Part shown: one piece after another, positions 1 through 6,044 of the stretch
Layout: every line of letters starts with the position of its first letter
How positions within the stretch are numbered: position 1 is the first letter of the stretch
From: JBOGWY01 sp050694015
Lineage (GTDB): Bacteria; Actinomycetota; CADDZG01; WHSQ01
Reading direction: 5' to 3'
DNA: 7,416 nt
Assembly (NCBI GenBank): GCA_050694015.1
Contig: JBOGWY010000065.1
Coordinates: 1 to 7,416 of the forward strand
Notes under the pieces: model-generated
What the model was told of the DNA's origin: nothing
Seen by the model: the letters and a program-made list of their open reading frames with translations, nothing else
The model's database searches: none
Translations under genes and position numbers: made by a program

Positions 1-402
1 GAGGACGTCGGGGTTGTCGTCGTGGAAGCCGTAGGCGGCGACGGACGAGGTGTAGATGAGCCGCGGCACCTTCGCGCGCATCGTCGCTTCGAACACGTTG
101 CGCGATCCCTGGAGGTTGACGTTACGGGCCTCGTCCTCGGCGCCCATGATGATGAACGCGAGGTGCACGACGGCATCGGCCTCAGCGACAAGATCCGCTA
201 CCGCGTCGGCATCGAGGATGTCGCCCCGGCGGTACTCGGTCTTCTTCCACCCGAGTTCCTCGGGATCGAACGGGCGCCTGGCCATGCCGATGATGCGTTC
301 GATCCGGCTCGTCTTTTCGAGGAGACGAACGAGAGCCTTGCCGATCGCGCCGGTCGGCCCGGTGACCGCGACGGTCAGTCCTTCGTTGCGCCGTTCAGCC
401 AT
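1..402 (-). CDS. NAD(P)-dependent epimerase/dehydratase (extended SDR), N-terminal 134 residues
   Basis: Reading the minus strand from the ATG at 402 gives an open frame to the window edge, so the C-terminus is missing. Residues 10-21 form the first beta strand and the dinucleotide-binding turn TGPTGAIG (14-21), the extended-SDR glycine motif. Other Rossmann landmarks are GDILD (60-64), the strand DAVVHLAF (76-83), the VNLQGSRNVFEA segment (95-106) and IYTSSVAAYG (116-125), which carries the active-site Ser/Thr. The catalytic YxxxK lies beyond the window. Such enzymes oxidise, reduce or epimerise nucleotide sugars and related compounds; the substrate cannot be read from this part. Two arginines (42-43) after the second strand may favour NADP, which is inference. 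The start lies 11 nt after the macro-domain stop with only a weak purine stretch upstream, so translation is probably coupled to that gene. The family call is firm; the specific function is open. Confidence 0.9.
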   Translation of the reverse strand, partial: MAERRNEGLTVAVTGPTGAIGKALVRLLEKTSRIERIIGMARRPFDPEELGWKKTEYRRGDILDADAVADLVAEADAVVHLAFIIMGAEDEARNVNLQGSRNVFEATMRAKVPRLIYTSSVAAYGFHDDNPDVL

Positions 403-413
403 CTCTGCCGGAA

Positions 414-941
414 TCACCCGCCGATCTCGCGCCATGCCGTCGCGAACGCATCGTAGGCGCTCTGATCGAACAGGACGAATCGAACCAGTTCGACTTGCTT
501 ACGTCGTGCATCGCGCACGGTCTCGAGCGCGACCACGGCGGCTTCGTCGAGGGGGTAACCGTAGACGCCGGTCGAGACGGCCGGAAACGCGACCGTCCGT
601 GCACCGAGCTCGTCGGCGACTTCGAGACAACGAACGTGACAATTCGCGAGTAAGGCCGCCGCGTCGTCGACGGACCCGTAGACCGGTCCCACCGTATGGA
701 TCACCCAGCGCGCGCTCAAGTTCCCCGCGGTCGTCGCCACCGCGTCGCCGGTCGGGAGCCCGTCGGGGAAGCGGGTGGCGCGCAGCTCCCTGCACTCGTC
801 GAGGATCCGCGGCCCCCCTCGGGAGTGGATCGCGCCGTCCACACCACCGCCGCCCAACAACGAGGAGTTCGCGGCGTTCACGATCGCGTCGACGTCTTGC
901 TGCGTGATGTCGCCCTGAGCGAGCTCGATCGTGGCGCCCAT
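414..941 (-). CDS. Macro-domain protein, MacroD/YmdB-type O-acetyl-ADP-ribose deacetylase
   Basis: This 175-residue protein is a single complete macro domain. Landmarks are GDIT (10-13), NAAN (22-25), the glycine-rich GGGGVDGAIH (30-39), HTVGPVYG (82-89) and the phosphate loop STGVYGYP (123-130). Asn25 and Asp35 fall at the positions I recall as catalytic in E. coli YmdB, so hydrolase activity is likely and not just ADP-ribose binding. The family removes acetyl from O-acetyl-ADP-ribose and can reverse mono-ADP-ribosylation of proteins in the cytoplasm. The motif after the active loop reads HSRGGP instead of the common HRAAGP. The ATG at 941 is the first possible start, because an in-frame TAG lies 9 nt upstream of it. 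No well-placed Shine-Dalgarno is seen; a TAGCGT box 6 nt upstream suggests a leaderless mRNA. It probably forms an operon with the downstream epimerase gene, 11 nt away. Confidence 0.95.
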   Translation of the reverse strand: MGATIELAQGDITQQDVDAIVNAANSSLLGGGGVDGAIHSRGGPRILDECRELRATRFPDGLPTGDAVATTAGNLSARWVIHTVGPVYGSVDDAAALLANCHVRCLEVADELGARTVAFPAVSTGVYGYPLDEAAVVALETVRDARRKQVELVRFVLFDQSAYDAFATAWREIGG

Positions 942-947
942 GGAGCG

Positions 948-953
948 ACGCTA
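948..953 (-). promoter_or_regulatory. Putative -10 box for a leaderless macro-domain mRNA
   Basis: On the minus strand TAGCGT matches the TANNNT -10 pattern and ends 6 nt before the ATG, which would put the transcription start on the A of the start codon. No convincing -35 is visible. The only good Shine-Dalgarno (GGAGGA, 967-972) is about 26 nt from the ATG, too far to serve it. Leaderless genes are common in actinobacteria; the assignment here is inference. Confidence 0.35.
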
Positions 954-1062
954 TCCCCACCTTTGTTTCCTCCTTCACACAAGCCGCGCTAAAGCACTGC
1001 TTGTCCTACGGAACCTGGGTGGGCCCGCTCGCAAGCTTCGCTCCCGCCCCCCAGACCCCCCT

Positions 1063-1068
1063 TACGAT
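1063..1068 (+). promoter_or_regulatory. Putative -10 box for a leaderless MDMPI-like mRNA
   Basis: TACGAT matches TANNNT and ends 7 nt before the ATG at 1076, so transcription would start at that codon. There is no Shine-Dalgarno before 1076 (the preceding stretch is C-rich) and no clear -35. The box overlaps an in-frame ATG at 1067, which argues for 1076 as the true start. Confidence 0.35.
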
Positions 1069-1075
1069 GGGCTTG

Positions 1076-1876
1076 ATGGCCGACGTGAGCGCGATCATCG
1101 ACGACCTGCGCGCCGAGCATCACGCGCTCGACGAGCTCGTCGCCGACCTCGACGAGCCGGCATGGGACCTGGACACACCCGCGGAGACCTGGATGATCCG
1201 CGATCAGATCAGCCATCTCGCCTTCTTCGACGAGGCCGCGCGGCTGGCGGTGGCCGACCCGGCCCGCTTCAACGATCGTCTCCAGGAGATCGCCGCCGAC
1301 ATCCAGGGCTTCGTAGACGAGCCGGTCACGCGGGGTCGCGCCCTGCGATCGGACGAGGTGCTCGAGTGGTGGCGCCGGGCGCGCGCCGAGATGCTCCACG
1401 CTTTCGACGCGATGGACACATCCGGGCGCGTGCCCTGGTTCGGCCCCCCGATGAGCCCGGCATCGTTCGTGACCGCGCGTCTCATGGAGACGTGGGCCCA
1501 CGGCCAGGACATCGTCGACGCGCTCGGTATCAGCCGCCTTCCGACCACGCGGCTCCGTCACGTCGCCTACATCGGGGTCCGGGCTCGCCGGAACAGCTAC
1601 TCCGCACGAGGGATGGAGATGCCGGAAGCCGAGGTCCGCGTCACGCTCGACGGGCCCGGCGGCGCGCGCTGGATCTGGAACGAGGATGCGACCGACTCCG
1701 TCACGGGCGACGCGTTGGATTTCTGCCTCGTCGTGACGCAGCGCCGGCATCCCGACGACACCGACCTCGCGATCGACGGCCCGCTCGCCGAGGAATGGAT
1801 GTCGATCGCCCAAGCATTCGCCGGCCCGCCGGGCACAGGGCGGGCGCCGGGTCAGTTCCCGAAGCCGGTCGCATGA
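1076..1876 (+). CDS. TIGR03084-type / MDMPI-like DinB-fold metal-binding protein
   Basis: This 266-residue protein has the architecture of mycothiol-dependent maleylpyruvate isomerase relatives. Residues 1-170 are a DinB-like four-helix bundle. IRDQISHLAFFDEAA (41-55) supplies His47 and METWAHGQD (137-145) supplies Glu138 and His142, in the H...ExxxH arrangement that binds a divalent metal in MDMPI. The C-terminal part (about 185-250, VRVTLDGPGGARWIW onward) resembles the MDMPI C-terminal or SCP2-like domain. Members are thought to act on thiol-linked substrates with mycothiol, but the substrate of this subfamily is not known to me. The frame stays open upstream to a TTG at 1001 and an ATG at 1067. 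I chose 1076 because MADVSAIIDDLRAEHHAL matches the usual family N-terminus and a -10 box sits just before it. Its TGA overlaps the next ATG, so the two genes are co-translated. There is no signal peptide; it should be cytoplasmic. Confidence 0.88.
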   Translation: MADVSAIIDDLRAEHHALDELVADLDEPAWDLDTPAETWMIRDQISHLAFFDEAARLAVADPARFNDRLQEIAADIQGFVDEPVTRGRALRSDEVLEWWRRARAEMLHAFDAMDTSGRVPWFGPPMSPASFVTARLMETWAHGQDIVDALGISRLPTTRLRHVAYIGVRARRNSYSARGMEMPEAEVRVTLDGPGGARWIWNEDATDSVTGDALDFCLVVTQRRHPDDTDLAIDGPLAEEWMSIAQAFAGPPGTGRAPGQFPKPVA

Positions 1877-2613
1877 TCGACCGCGACGCGGCTTTGGAGC
1901 GGCTCTTGTCCACCGGTGACGAATGGCGGTCGTGGCGCGCTCTGGCGCTAACAGACGAAGCACCGGGTGATGTCCCTGCGATCCCCGAGCAAGACGGCGA
2001 GGGCGGGTTCCTGGGCCCGTCGGGCCGGCTCTCGCCCGGCACGACCGGGGCCGAGCTCTGTCACCTCGTGCTGCTTGCGCTCGACGTGTCGGGTCCCGCG
2101 ACGATCGCCGCCGACTGGCTGCAGGAGGCCCGCACGCCGGCCGAAGCGTGGCTCGATGCGCCGGACGATGTTCCGGGCGAGCTGGATACTCCGGCGGCCG
2201 GTCGCGTCTGGGCAACGGCATCGGCGACGTGCGGATTGCTTGCGGTAGCGCGCGACCCCGGCCCCCGCGCGATCGATCTGTTGCGCGGCGAAGCCGATCT
2301 CGAGGGTCGCTTCACCGGCGGTGCCTATCCGACGTTCGCGGCCGCCGGCGCGTACTGGCTCGCACAGGGTCCGAAGACCGAGATGGCCGAATGGGCGCTC
2401 AGGTGGGCGCGCGAATGGCGCGAGGAGTGGTGGGGGCCGTGGGAGTACGTGACCGCGTTGACGTTCTGGGCCGCGGCGCGGATCCCTCCGGAGCACAACA
2501 CGGTCGAGCTCTTCCTCGATGCGCTCGTGGTCGAGGCGCCCACCGAGGGGTGGGCCGACGACGACGAGTTGACGCTGCGGACCCTCGAGCTGAGGGGGTA
2601 CTTCGGACAGTAG
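1873..2613 (+). CDS. Hypothetical tryptophan-rich helical protein
   Basis: I do not recognise this 246-residue protein as a named family. The start ATG overlaps the upstream TGA (ATGA), showing translational coupling to the MDMPI-like gene and fixing the start; the same frame is open further upstream only as a shadow of that gene. It is acidic, has no signal peptide or clear membrane helix, and is unusually rich in tryptophan (14 residues). Eight of these fall in residues 162-199, around EWREEWWGPWEYVTALTFW (181-199). Blocks such as ELCHLVLLALDVSG (61-74), AGRVWATASATCGLLAVA (109-126) and TFAAAGAYWLAQG (154-166) look like successive paired helices. This loosely recalls the alpha/alpha-toroid fold of terpenoid cyclase and prenyltransferase subunits, without their catalytic DxDD motif. 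A partner or accessory role to the upstream enzyme is inferred from coupling only. Confidence 0.75.
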   Translation: MIDRDAALERLLSTGDEWRSWRALALTDEAPGDVPAIPEQDGEGGFLGPSGRLSPGTTGAELCHLVLLALDVSGPATIAADWLQEARTPAEAWLDAPDDVPGELDTPAAGRVWATASATCGLLAVARDPGPRAIDLLRGEADLEGRFTGGAYPTFAAAGAYWLAQGPKTEMAEWALRWAREWREEWWGPWEYVTALTFWAAARIPPEHNTVELFLDALVVEAPTEGWADDDELTLRTLELRGYFGQ

Positions 2614-2616
2614 TTC

Positions 2617-2636
2617 CGACGGGCAGGCGCCCGTCG
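2617..2636 (+). terminator. Hairpin just after the stop of the Trp-rich gene
   Basis: CGACGGGC (2617-2624) and GCCCGTCG (2629-2636) form a perfect 8-bp stem with an AGGC loop, beginning 4 nt past the TAG at 2611-2613. There is no following T-run, as is usual for high-GC actinobacterial terminators. An alternative, mutually exclusive pairing exists between CGGGCAG (2620-2626) and CTGCCCG (2642-2648). Confidence 0.5.
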
Positions 2637-2650
2637 TCGTGCTGCCCGTT

Positions 2651-2667
2651 GGTCGGCTTCGCCGACC
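2651..2667 (+). terminator. Second hairpin in tandem
   Basis: GGTCGGC (2651-2657), loop TTC, GCCGACC (2661-2667) is a perfect 7-bp GC-rich stem lying 14 nt after the first hairpin. The tandem arrangement fits a two-step terminator of the 1076-2613 operon. It lacks a T-run, so Rho-assisted or structure-only termination is equally possible. Confidence 0.45.
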
Positions 2668-2722
2668 TCCGAGGAGTAGCGCGGGCGCGAGGTCCGAACG
2701 TCCTGGGAGGAATTGCGTATAT

Positions 2723-2754
2723 CGGGCACGGCCCGCGTTACAGACAATGGTCTG
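2723..2754 (+). repeat. Two adjacent short dyads upstream of the kinase
   Basis: CGGGC-ACG-GCCCG (2723-2735) and CAGAC-AATG-GTCTG (2741-2754) are perfect 5-bp dyads separated by 5 nt. They lie about 30-60 nt before the mini-ORF, where a promoter or operator for the kinase gene would be expected. No convincing -35/-10 pair is visible here; TTGCGT at 2713-2718 is a poor -35 candidate. Five-bp stems arise often by chance in GC-rich DNA, so this is weak. Confidence 0.25.
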
Positions 2755-2782
2755 GGCGGTCGACACCGTAAGTAAGGGAGAT

Positions 2783-2821
2783 ATGGCAACTCGCGCGGCC
2801 GGCAGAACGCCGGCCACTTAA
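2783..2821 (+). other. 12-codon mini-ORF, in frame with the sensor kinase (leader peptide or severed N-terminus)
   Basis: ATG at 2783 follows a purine-rich AAGGGAG (2774-2780), a plausible though close ribosome binding site. It encodes MATRAAGRTPAT and ends at TAA (2819-2821). The next in-frame codons read AWLIVLAGGALVSALYLMP, the natural first membrane helix of the kinase. The mini-ORF therefore looks like the original kinase N-terminus cut off by one stop codon. It could instead be a leader peptide, a recoded stop or a sequencing error. The hairpin 2797-2815 lies inside it. Confidence 0.4.
2797..2815 (+). repeat. Perfect 7-bp hairpin just before the kinase
   Basis: GGCCGGC (2797-2803), loop AGAAC, GCCGGCC (2809-2815) forms a strong stem ending 3 nt before the TAA at 2819 and 21 nt before the predicted TTG start. 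Its position could block or pause ribosomes on the mini-ORF, act as an attenuator, or be without function. Confidence 0.4.
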
Positions 2822-2836
2822 GCATGGCTGATCGTC

Positions 2837-5800
2837 TTGGCCGGGGGCGCGCTCGTGAGTGCGCTCTACCTCATGCCGTCCGTCGACGGTCTCGCCCTGA
2901 ATGTCTTGGACGTCTTCTTCCCCGCCGTGGCCGTCGTCGGGATCCTCCTCGGCATCAGGTGGCATCGCCCGGTACGCCGCCGGCCGTGGTCGCTGTTCGC
3001 GCTGGGTATGACGACGTTCCTTACCAACAACGTGGCGCGTCTGACGTTCAAGGCTCTCTACAACGAGGAGCTGCCCTCGTCGTACCCATTCGATCTGATC
3101 CAGATCGCCGGTTACCTGTTGATCGTGTCGGCACTGATCTCGCTGATCTACAGCCGCAAGGGCGGCGATTCCGATCGCACGAGCCTGATCGATGCGTCGA
3201 TCGTCGTCGTGGGGGCCGGGATGCTGTCGTGGGTCTTCTTGATGGCACCGTTCGCCCACGACGTCTCGGTACCCCTCTCGGAGCGGGCCTTCCGCATGTT
3301 CTATCCATTCGCGAACCTTGTGCTACTCGGCGTCTCGGTCCGCCTCGCCGTCTCTCGCGGCGCGCGCACGATGGCGTTCTCGCTCCTCCTTCTCGCCATG
3401 CTCGCGAGTCTCTTCTCGAACACTGCGGTGCTCGATCTCGTCAATCCCGAAGGGACCGTCGCTCCCAAGGCATGGGTCAACGTCGGCTTCTTCATGGCGT
3501 ACATCTTCTCGGCGGCGGGAGCGATGCACCCAACGATGCGCGAGCTCACGGATGTCGCGACGCACGAGGTTCAGCTGAGCAAGACGCGCATGACGCTGTT
3601 CTTCCTCGCGTCGTTGACCGGACCGGTCGCGTACGCGGTCGAAACCGCTCGGGGACGGCACGTCGACGTGCCCGTCATCCTCATCGGTTCGCTCATCATC
3701 TTCGGCCTGGCCCTCGTTCGGATGGCCGGGCTGGCGTCGACCCTCCGTCGCCGGGAGCAGCGCTTCCGTTCACTGGTGCAGAACGGGTCCGACGTGTTCG
3801 CAATCGTCGACGACAGGGGCAGCCCGACATACCTGAGCCCTGCCAACGAGCGGGTGCTCGGCTACAAGCCGCAGGACCTTATCGGGACATGGTCGTTCGC
3901 CAAGGTGCATCCCGACGATCTCCCACTCGCGACGCAGTTCTTCGCCGACGTCCTCTCGGCTCCGGATGAACCGAAGCGGATCAGCTTGCGCGTCGCGCAC
4001 AAGGATGGCTCGTGGCGCTGGATCGAGGTGAGCGGCACCAACATGAGCTCGGATCCAGACATCGGCGGCATCGTCGTCAACTACCACGACGTCAGCGAGC
4101 GCAAGTCGGCCGAGGACGCGCTGAGGGCGAGCGAGGCGCGGTCGCGCCGTCTCTTCGAGGGTAGTCCGTTGCCGATGTGGGTCTACGACGTCGACACGCT
4201 CGCGTTCATCGCCGTCAACGACGCCGCCGTCGAGCGCTACGGCTTCAGTCGGGACGAATTCATGGGCATGACGATCAAAGACATCCGGCCCCCGGAAGAG
4301 ATGCCCGCGTTGATGGAGAACCTCAGCCGGGAGCGCGGAGAGTTCGAGATGACCGGCGCGTGGCGGCACCGGGTGAAGGACGGGCGCGAGATCGACGTCG
4401 AGATCGCTTCCCACCTGGTCACCTTCGACGGTCTCGATGCGGTCATGGTTGTGGCCCAAGACGTCACCGAGAAGATGAGGATCGAGCGCGAGAAGGACAG
4501 TCTCGAGCTCCAGCTGCAACAGGCGCAGAAGCTCGAGGCGGTGGGGCAGCTTGCCGGTGGCATCGCGCACGACTTCAACAACCTGCTCGCCGTGATCATC
4601 AACTACGCGGGCTTCGTCAAGAACTCGGCCACCGACGACCCCACCAGGGACGACGTGGACGAGATCCTCAGTGCCGCCGACAAAGCCGCCAACCTCGTGC
4701 GCCAGCTCCTCGCGTTCTCGCGCCGCGAGATCATCCGGCCCACGGTCATGGACCTCAACGATGTGATATCGGACATGCAGAAGATGTTCCGGCGCACGAT
4801 CAAGGAGAGCATCAGCCTCGTCGTCGATCTCGAGGCCGCACCGTGGCACGTCGAGGCGGATCGTGGCCAGCTCGAACAGGTGATCCTCAACATGGTCGTG
4901 AACGCCGATGCATCGATGCCGCATGGCGGAACGTTGCAGATCAAGACGACCAAGCGCATCTTCGATGAGCACACGGCCGGCACTCGGCCCGAGTTCGAAG
5001 CGGGCAACTACATGTGCCTATCCATCACCGACGACGGCGCGGGGATGTCGAAGGAGACCGTGGCGCACATCTTCGAGCCGTTCTTCACCACGAAACCCGT
5101 CGGCGAAGGCACCGGCCTTGGGTTGTCGACCGCGTACGGGATCGTCAAGCAGGCCGGCGGGGACATCTCGGTCTACTCCGAGCTGGGCGTCGGCACCACG
5201 TTCAACGTGTTCCTGCCCGCCAGCGACGCCGCAGTGCCCGAGCCCGCCGAGGAGGAGCCGGAAGCGGTGGAGTTCGCAGGCACCGAGACGATCCTGGTCG
5301 TCGAGGACGAAGCCGGCGTGCGGGAGATAGCACGCCGCCTGCTGACGACCGCGGGATACAACGTCCTCGTCGCATCCGATCCGATCGGGGCGCAGTCGCT
5401 CGCGCAGCAGCATCGCGACGAGATCGACGTGCTCTTGACCGACGTGATCATGCCGGAGCTCTCCGGCAAGGAGCTCGCCGAGAGCCTGCGCGGTCTGATC
5501 CCGGGTCTCAAGGTCGTCTTCATGTCGGGCTACACCGACCAGATCGTCGCGAGCCACGGCGTCCTCGAGCCGGGCGTGGTGTTCCTCCAGAAACCGTTCG
5601 GACCGACCGAGCTCCTCCCGCTGATGCGCAAGGTCATCACCGGTGACGGCTCCGGGCGCGAGGGGGACCGCCCGGGTGCCGGTAGAACAGTGATCATCGT
5701 CGACGACGACGAGCCCATGCGCGAGGTCCTTTCGCTGTTGCTCGAAGCGAACGATTTCCGGGTTCTCGGTACCGCGTCGGGGGGCCGGGATGCGATCGAT

Positions 5801-6022
5801 CTCGCGCGCGACGTGCATCCCGATGTCGTCGTGCTCGATTACCTGATGCCGGAGATGAACGGCGACGTCGCGGCGCCGCTGCTTCGTGCAGCTTCGCCGG
5901 GCTCGCGCATCTTCGCTTTCTCGGCGGTGCTGAACGGATCGCCGGAGTGGGCCGACGGCTACCTCTCCAAGGAGTCGATCGAGGAGCTGGCGCCGGCGCT
6001 GGCGAACTTCACGCTCGACTAG
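2837..6022 (+). CDS. Hybrid sensor histidine kinase: multi-TM, PAS-PAS-HisKA-HATPase-REC-REC
   Basis: This 1061-residue membrane kinase has about ten hydrophobic segments within residues 1-298 (e.g. 20-40, 84-104, 117-138, 154-173, 179-196, 212-230, 252-270, 277-298), resembling the polytopic N-terminal module of actinobacterial GGDEF and kinase proteins. PAS 1 is about 307-425 and PAS 2 about 432-546, followed by a coiled-coil linker. The H-box GGIAHDFNNLL carries phospho-acceptor His578. The ATPase shows N689 (N-box), DDGAGM (732-737), IFEPFFTTKP (745-754) and GEGTGLGLS (757-765). REC 1 (818-935) has E823/D824, phospho-Asp869, Ser897 and Lys919; REC 2 (950-1058) has D956/D957, Asp1001, Ser1029 and Lys1045. 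All catalytic residues are present. The kinase core resembles CckA. No Hpt or DNA-binding domain is seen, so an outside phosphotransfer partner is expected. The start is doubtful: TTG 2837 lacks a Shine-Dalgarno and truncates helix 1; GTG 2855, preceded by GGGGG, is an alternative, and ATG 2783 is separated by an in-frame TAA. Confidence 0.93.
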   Translation: MAGGALVSALYLMPSVDGLALNVLDVFFPAVAVVGILLGIRWHRPVRRRPWSLFALGMTTFLTNNVARLTFKALYNEELPSSYPFDLIQIAGYLLIVSALISLIYSRKGGDSDRTSLIDASIVVVGAGMLSWVFLMAPFAHDVSVPLSERAFRMFYPFANLVLLGVSVRLAVSRGARTMAFSLLLLAMLASLFSNTAVLDLVNPEGTVAPKAWVNVGFFMAYIFSAAGAMHPTMRELTDVATHEVQLSKTRMTLFFLASLTGPVAYAVETARGRHVDVPVILIGSLIIFGLALVRMAGLASTLRRREQRFRSLVQNGSDVFAIVDDRGSPTYLSPANERVLGYKPQDLIGTWSFAKVHPDDLPLATQFFADVLSAPDEPKRISLRVAHKDGSWRWIEVSGTNMSSDPDIGGIVVNYHDVSERKSAEDALRASEARSRRLFEGSPLPMWVYDVDTLAFIAVNDAAVERYGFSRDEFMGMTIKDIRPPEEMPALMENLSRERGEFEMTGAWRHRVKDGREIDVEIASHLVTFDGLDAVMVVAQDVTEKMRIEREKDSLELQLQQAQKLEAVGQLAGGIAHDFNNLLAVIINYAGFVKNSATDDPTRDDVDEILSAADKAANLVRQLLAFSRREIIRPTVMDLNDVISDMQKMFRRTIKESISLVVDLEAAPWHVEADRGQLEQVILNMVVNADASMPHGGTLQIKTTKRIFDEHTAGTRPEFEAGNYMCLSITDDGAGMSKETVAHIFEPFFTTKPVGEGTGLGLSTAYGIVKQAGGDISVYSELGVGTTFNVFLPASDAAVPEPAEEEPEAVEFAGTETILVVEDEAGVREIARRLLTTAGYNVLVASDPIGAQSLAQQHRDEIDVLLTDVIMPELSGKELAESLRGLIPGLKVVFMSGYTDQIVASHGVLEPGVVFLQKPFGPTELLPLMRKVITGDGSGREGDRPGAGRTVIIVDDDEPMREVLSLLLEANDFRVLGTASGGRDAIDLARDVHPDVVVLDYLMPEMNGDVAAPLLRAASPGSRIFAFSAVLNGSPEWADGYLSKESIEELAPALANFTLD

Positions 6023-6044
6023 TCGGTACTCGTCTAGTCGGTCA
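6015..6044. repeat. Imperfect 15-bp tandem repeat and hairpin between convergent genes
   Basis: TCGACTAGTCGGTAC (6015-6029) and TCGTCTAGTCGGTCA (6030-6044) match at 12 of 15 positions. The first copy holds the kinase stop TAG (6020-6022) and the second a backup in-frame TAG (6035-6037). The TGA of the convergent sigma-factor gene occupies 6042-6044. CGACTAG (6016-6022) and CTAGTCG (6034-6040) can also pair as a 7-bp stem with an 11-nt loop, so the element may work as a weak bidirectional terminator. Confidence 0.4.

Noticed and set aside
499..978. Minus-strand frame overlapping the macro-domain gene
   Set aside because: Arg-rich frame-shifted shadow; the macro-domain motifs are in the other frame.
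1001..1075. TTG start at 1001 (or ATG 1067) for the MDMPI-like protein
   Set aside because: The extra residues are Pro/Ala-rich and unlike the family N-terminus, no ribosome site precedes them, and a -10 box overlaps the region.
931..1872. Long open frame in front of the Trp-rich gene that would extend it to 560 residues
   Set aside because: This part is read out of frame over the MDMPI-like gene, is Arg/Pro/Gly-rich shadow sequence, and the ATGA overlap at 1873 gives a natural start.
2824..3969. 381-residue frame starting at ATG 2824
   Set aside because: It is an Arg-rich shadow of the kinase in another frame with no domain pattern; the membrane helix is encoded in the kinase frame from 2825 on.
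3770..4972. 400-residue antisense frame across the kinase, and similar ones at 989-2221, 1948-2817 and 5018-5818
   Set aside because: Typical GC-rich antisense shadows: no ribosome sites, no recognisable motifs, and fully overlapped by genes with clear domains.
2837..6022. Calling the kinase a pseudogene because of the upstream stop
   Set aside because: All catalytic residues and both receivers are intact over 1061 codons, so only the extreme N-terminus is in question.
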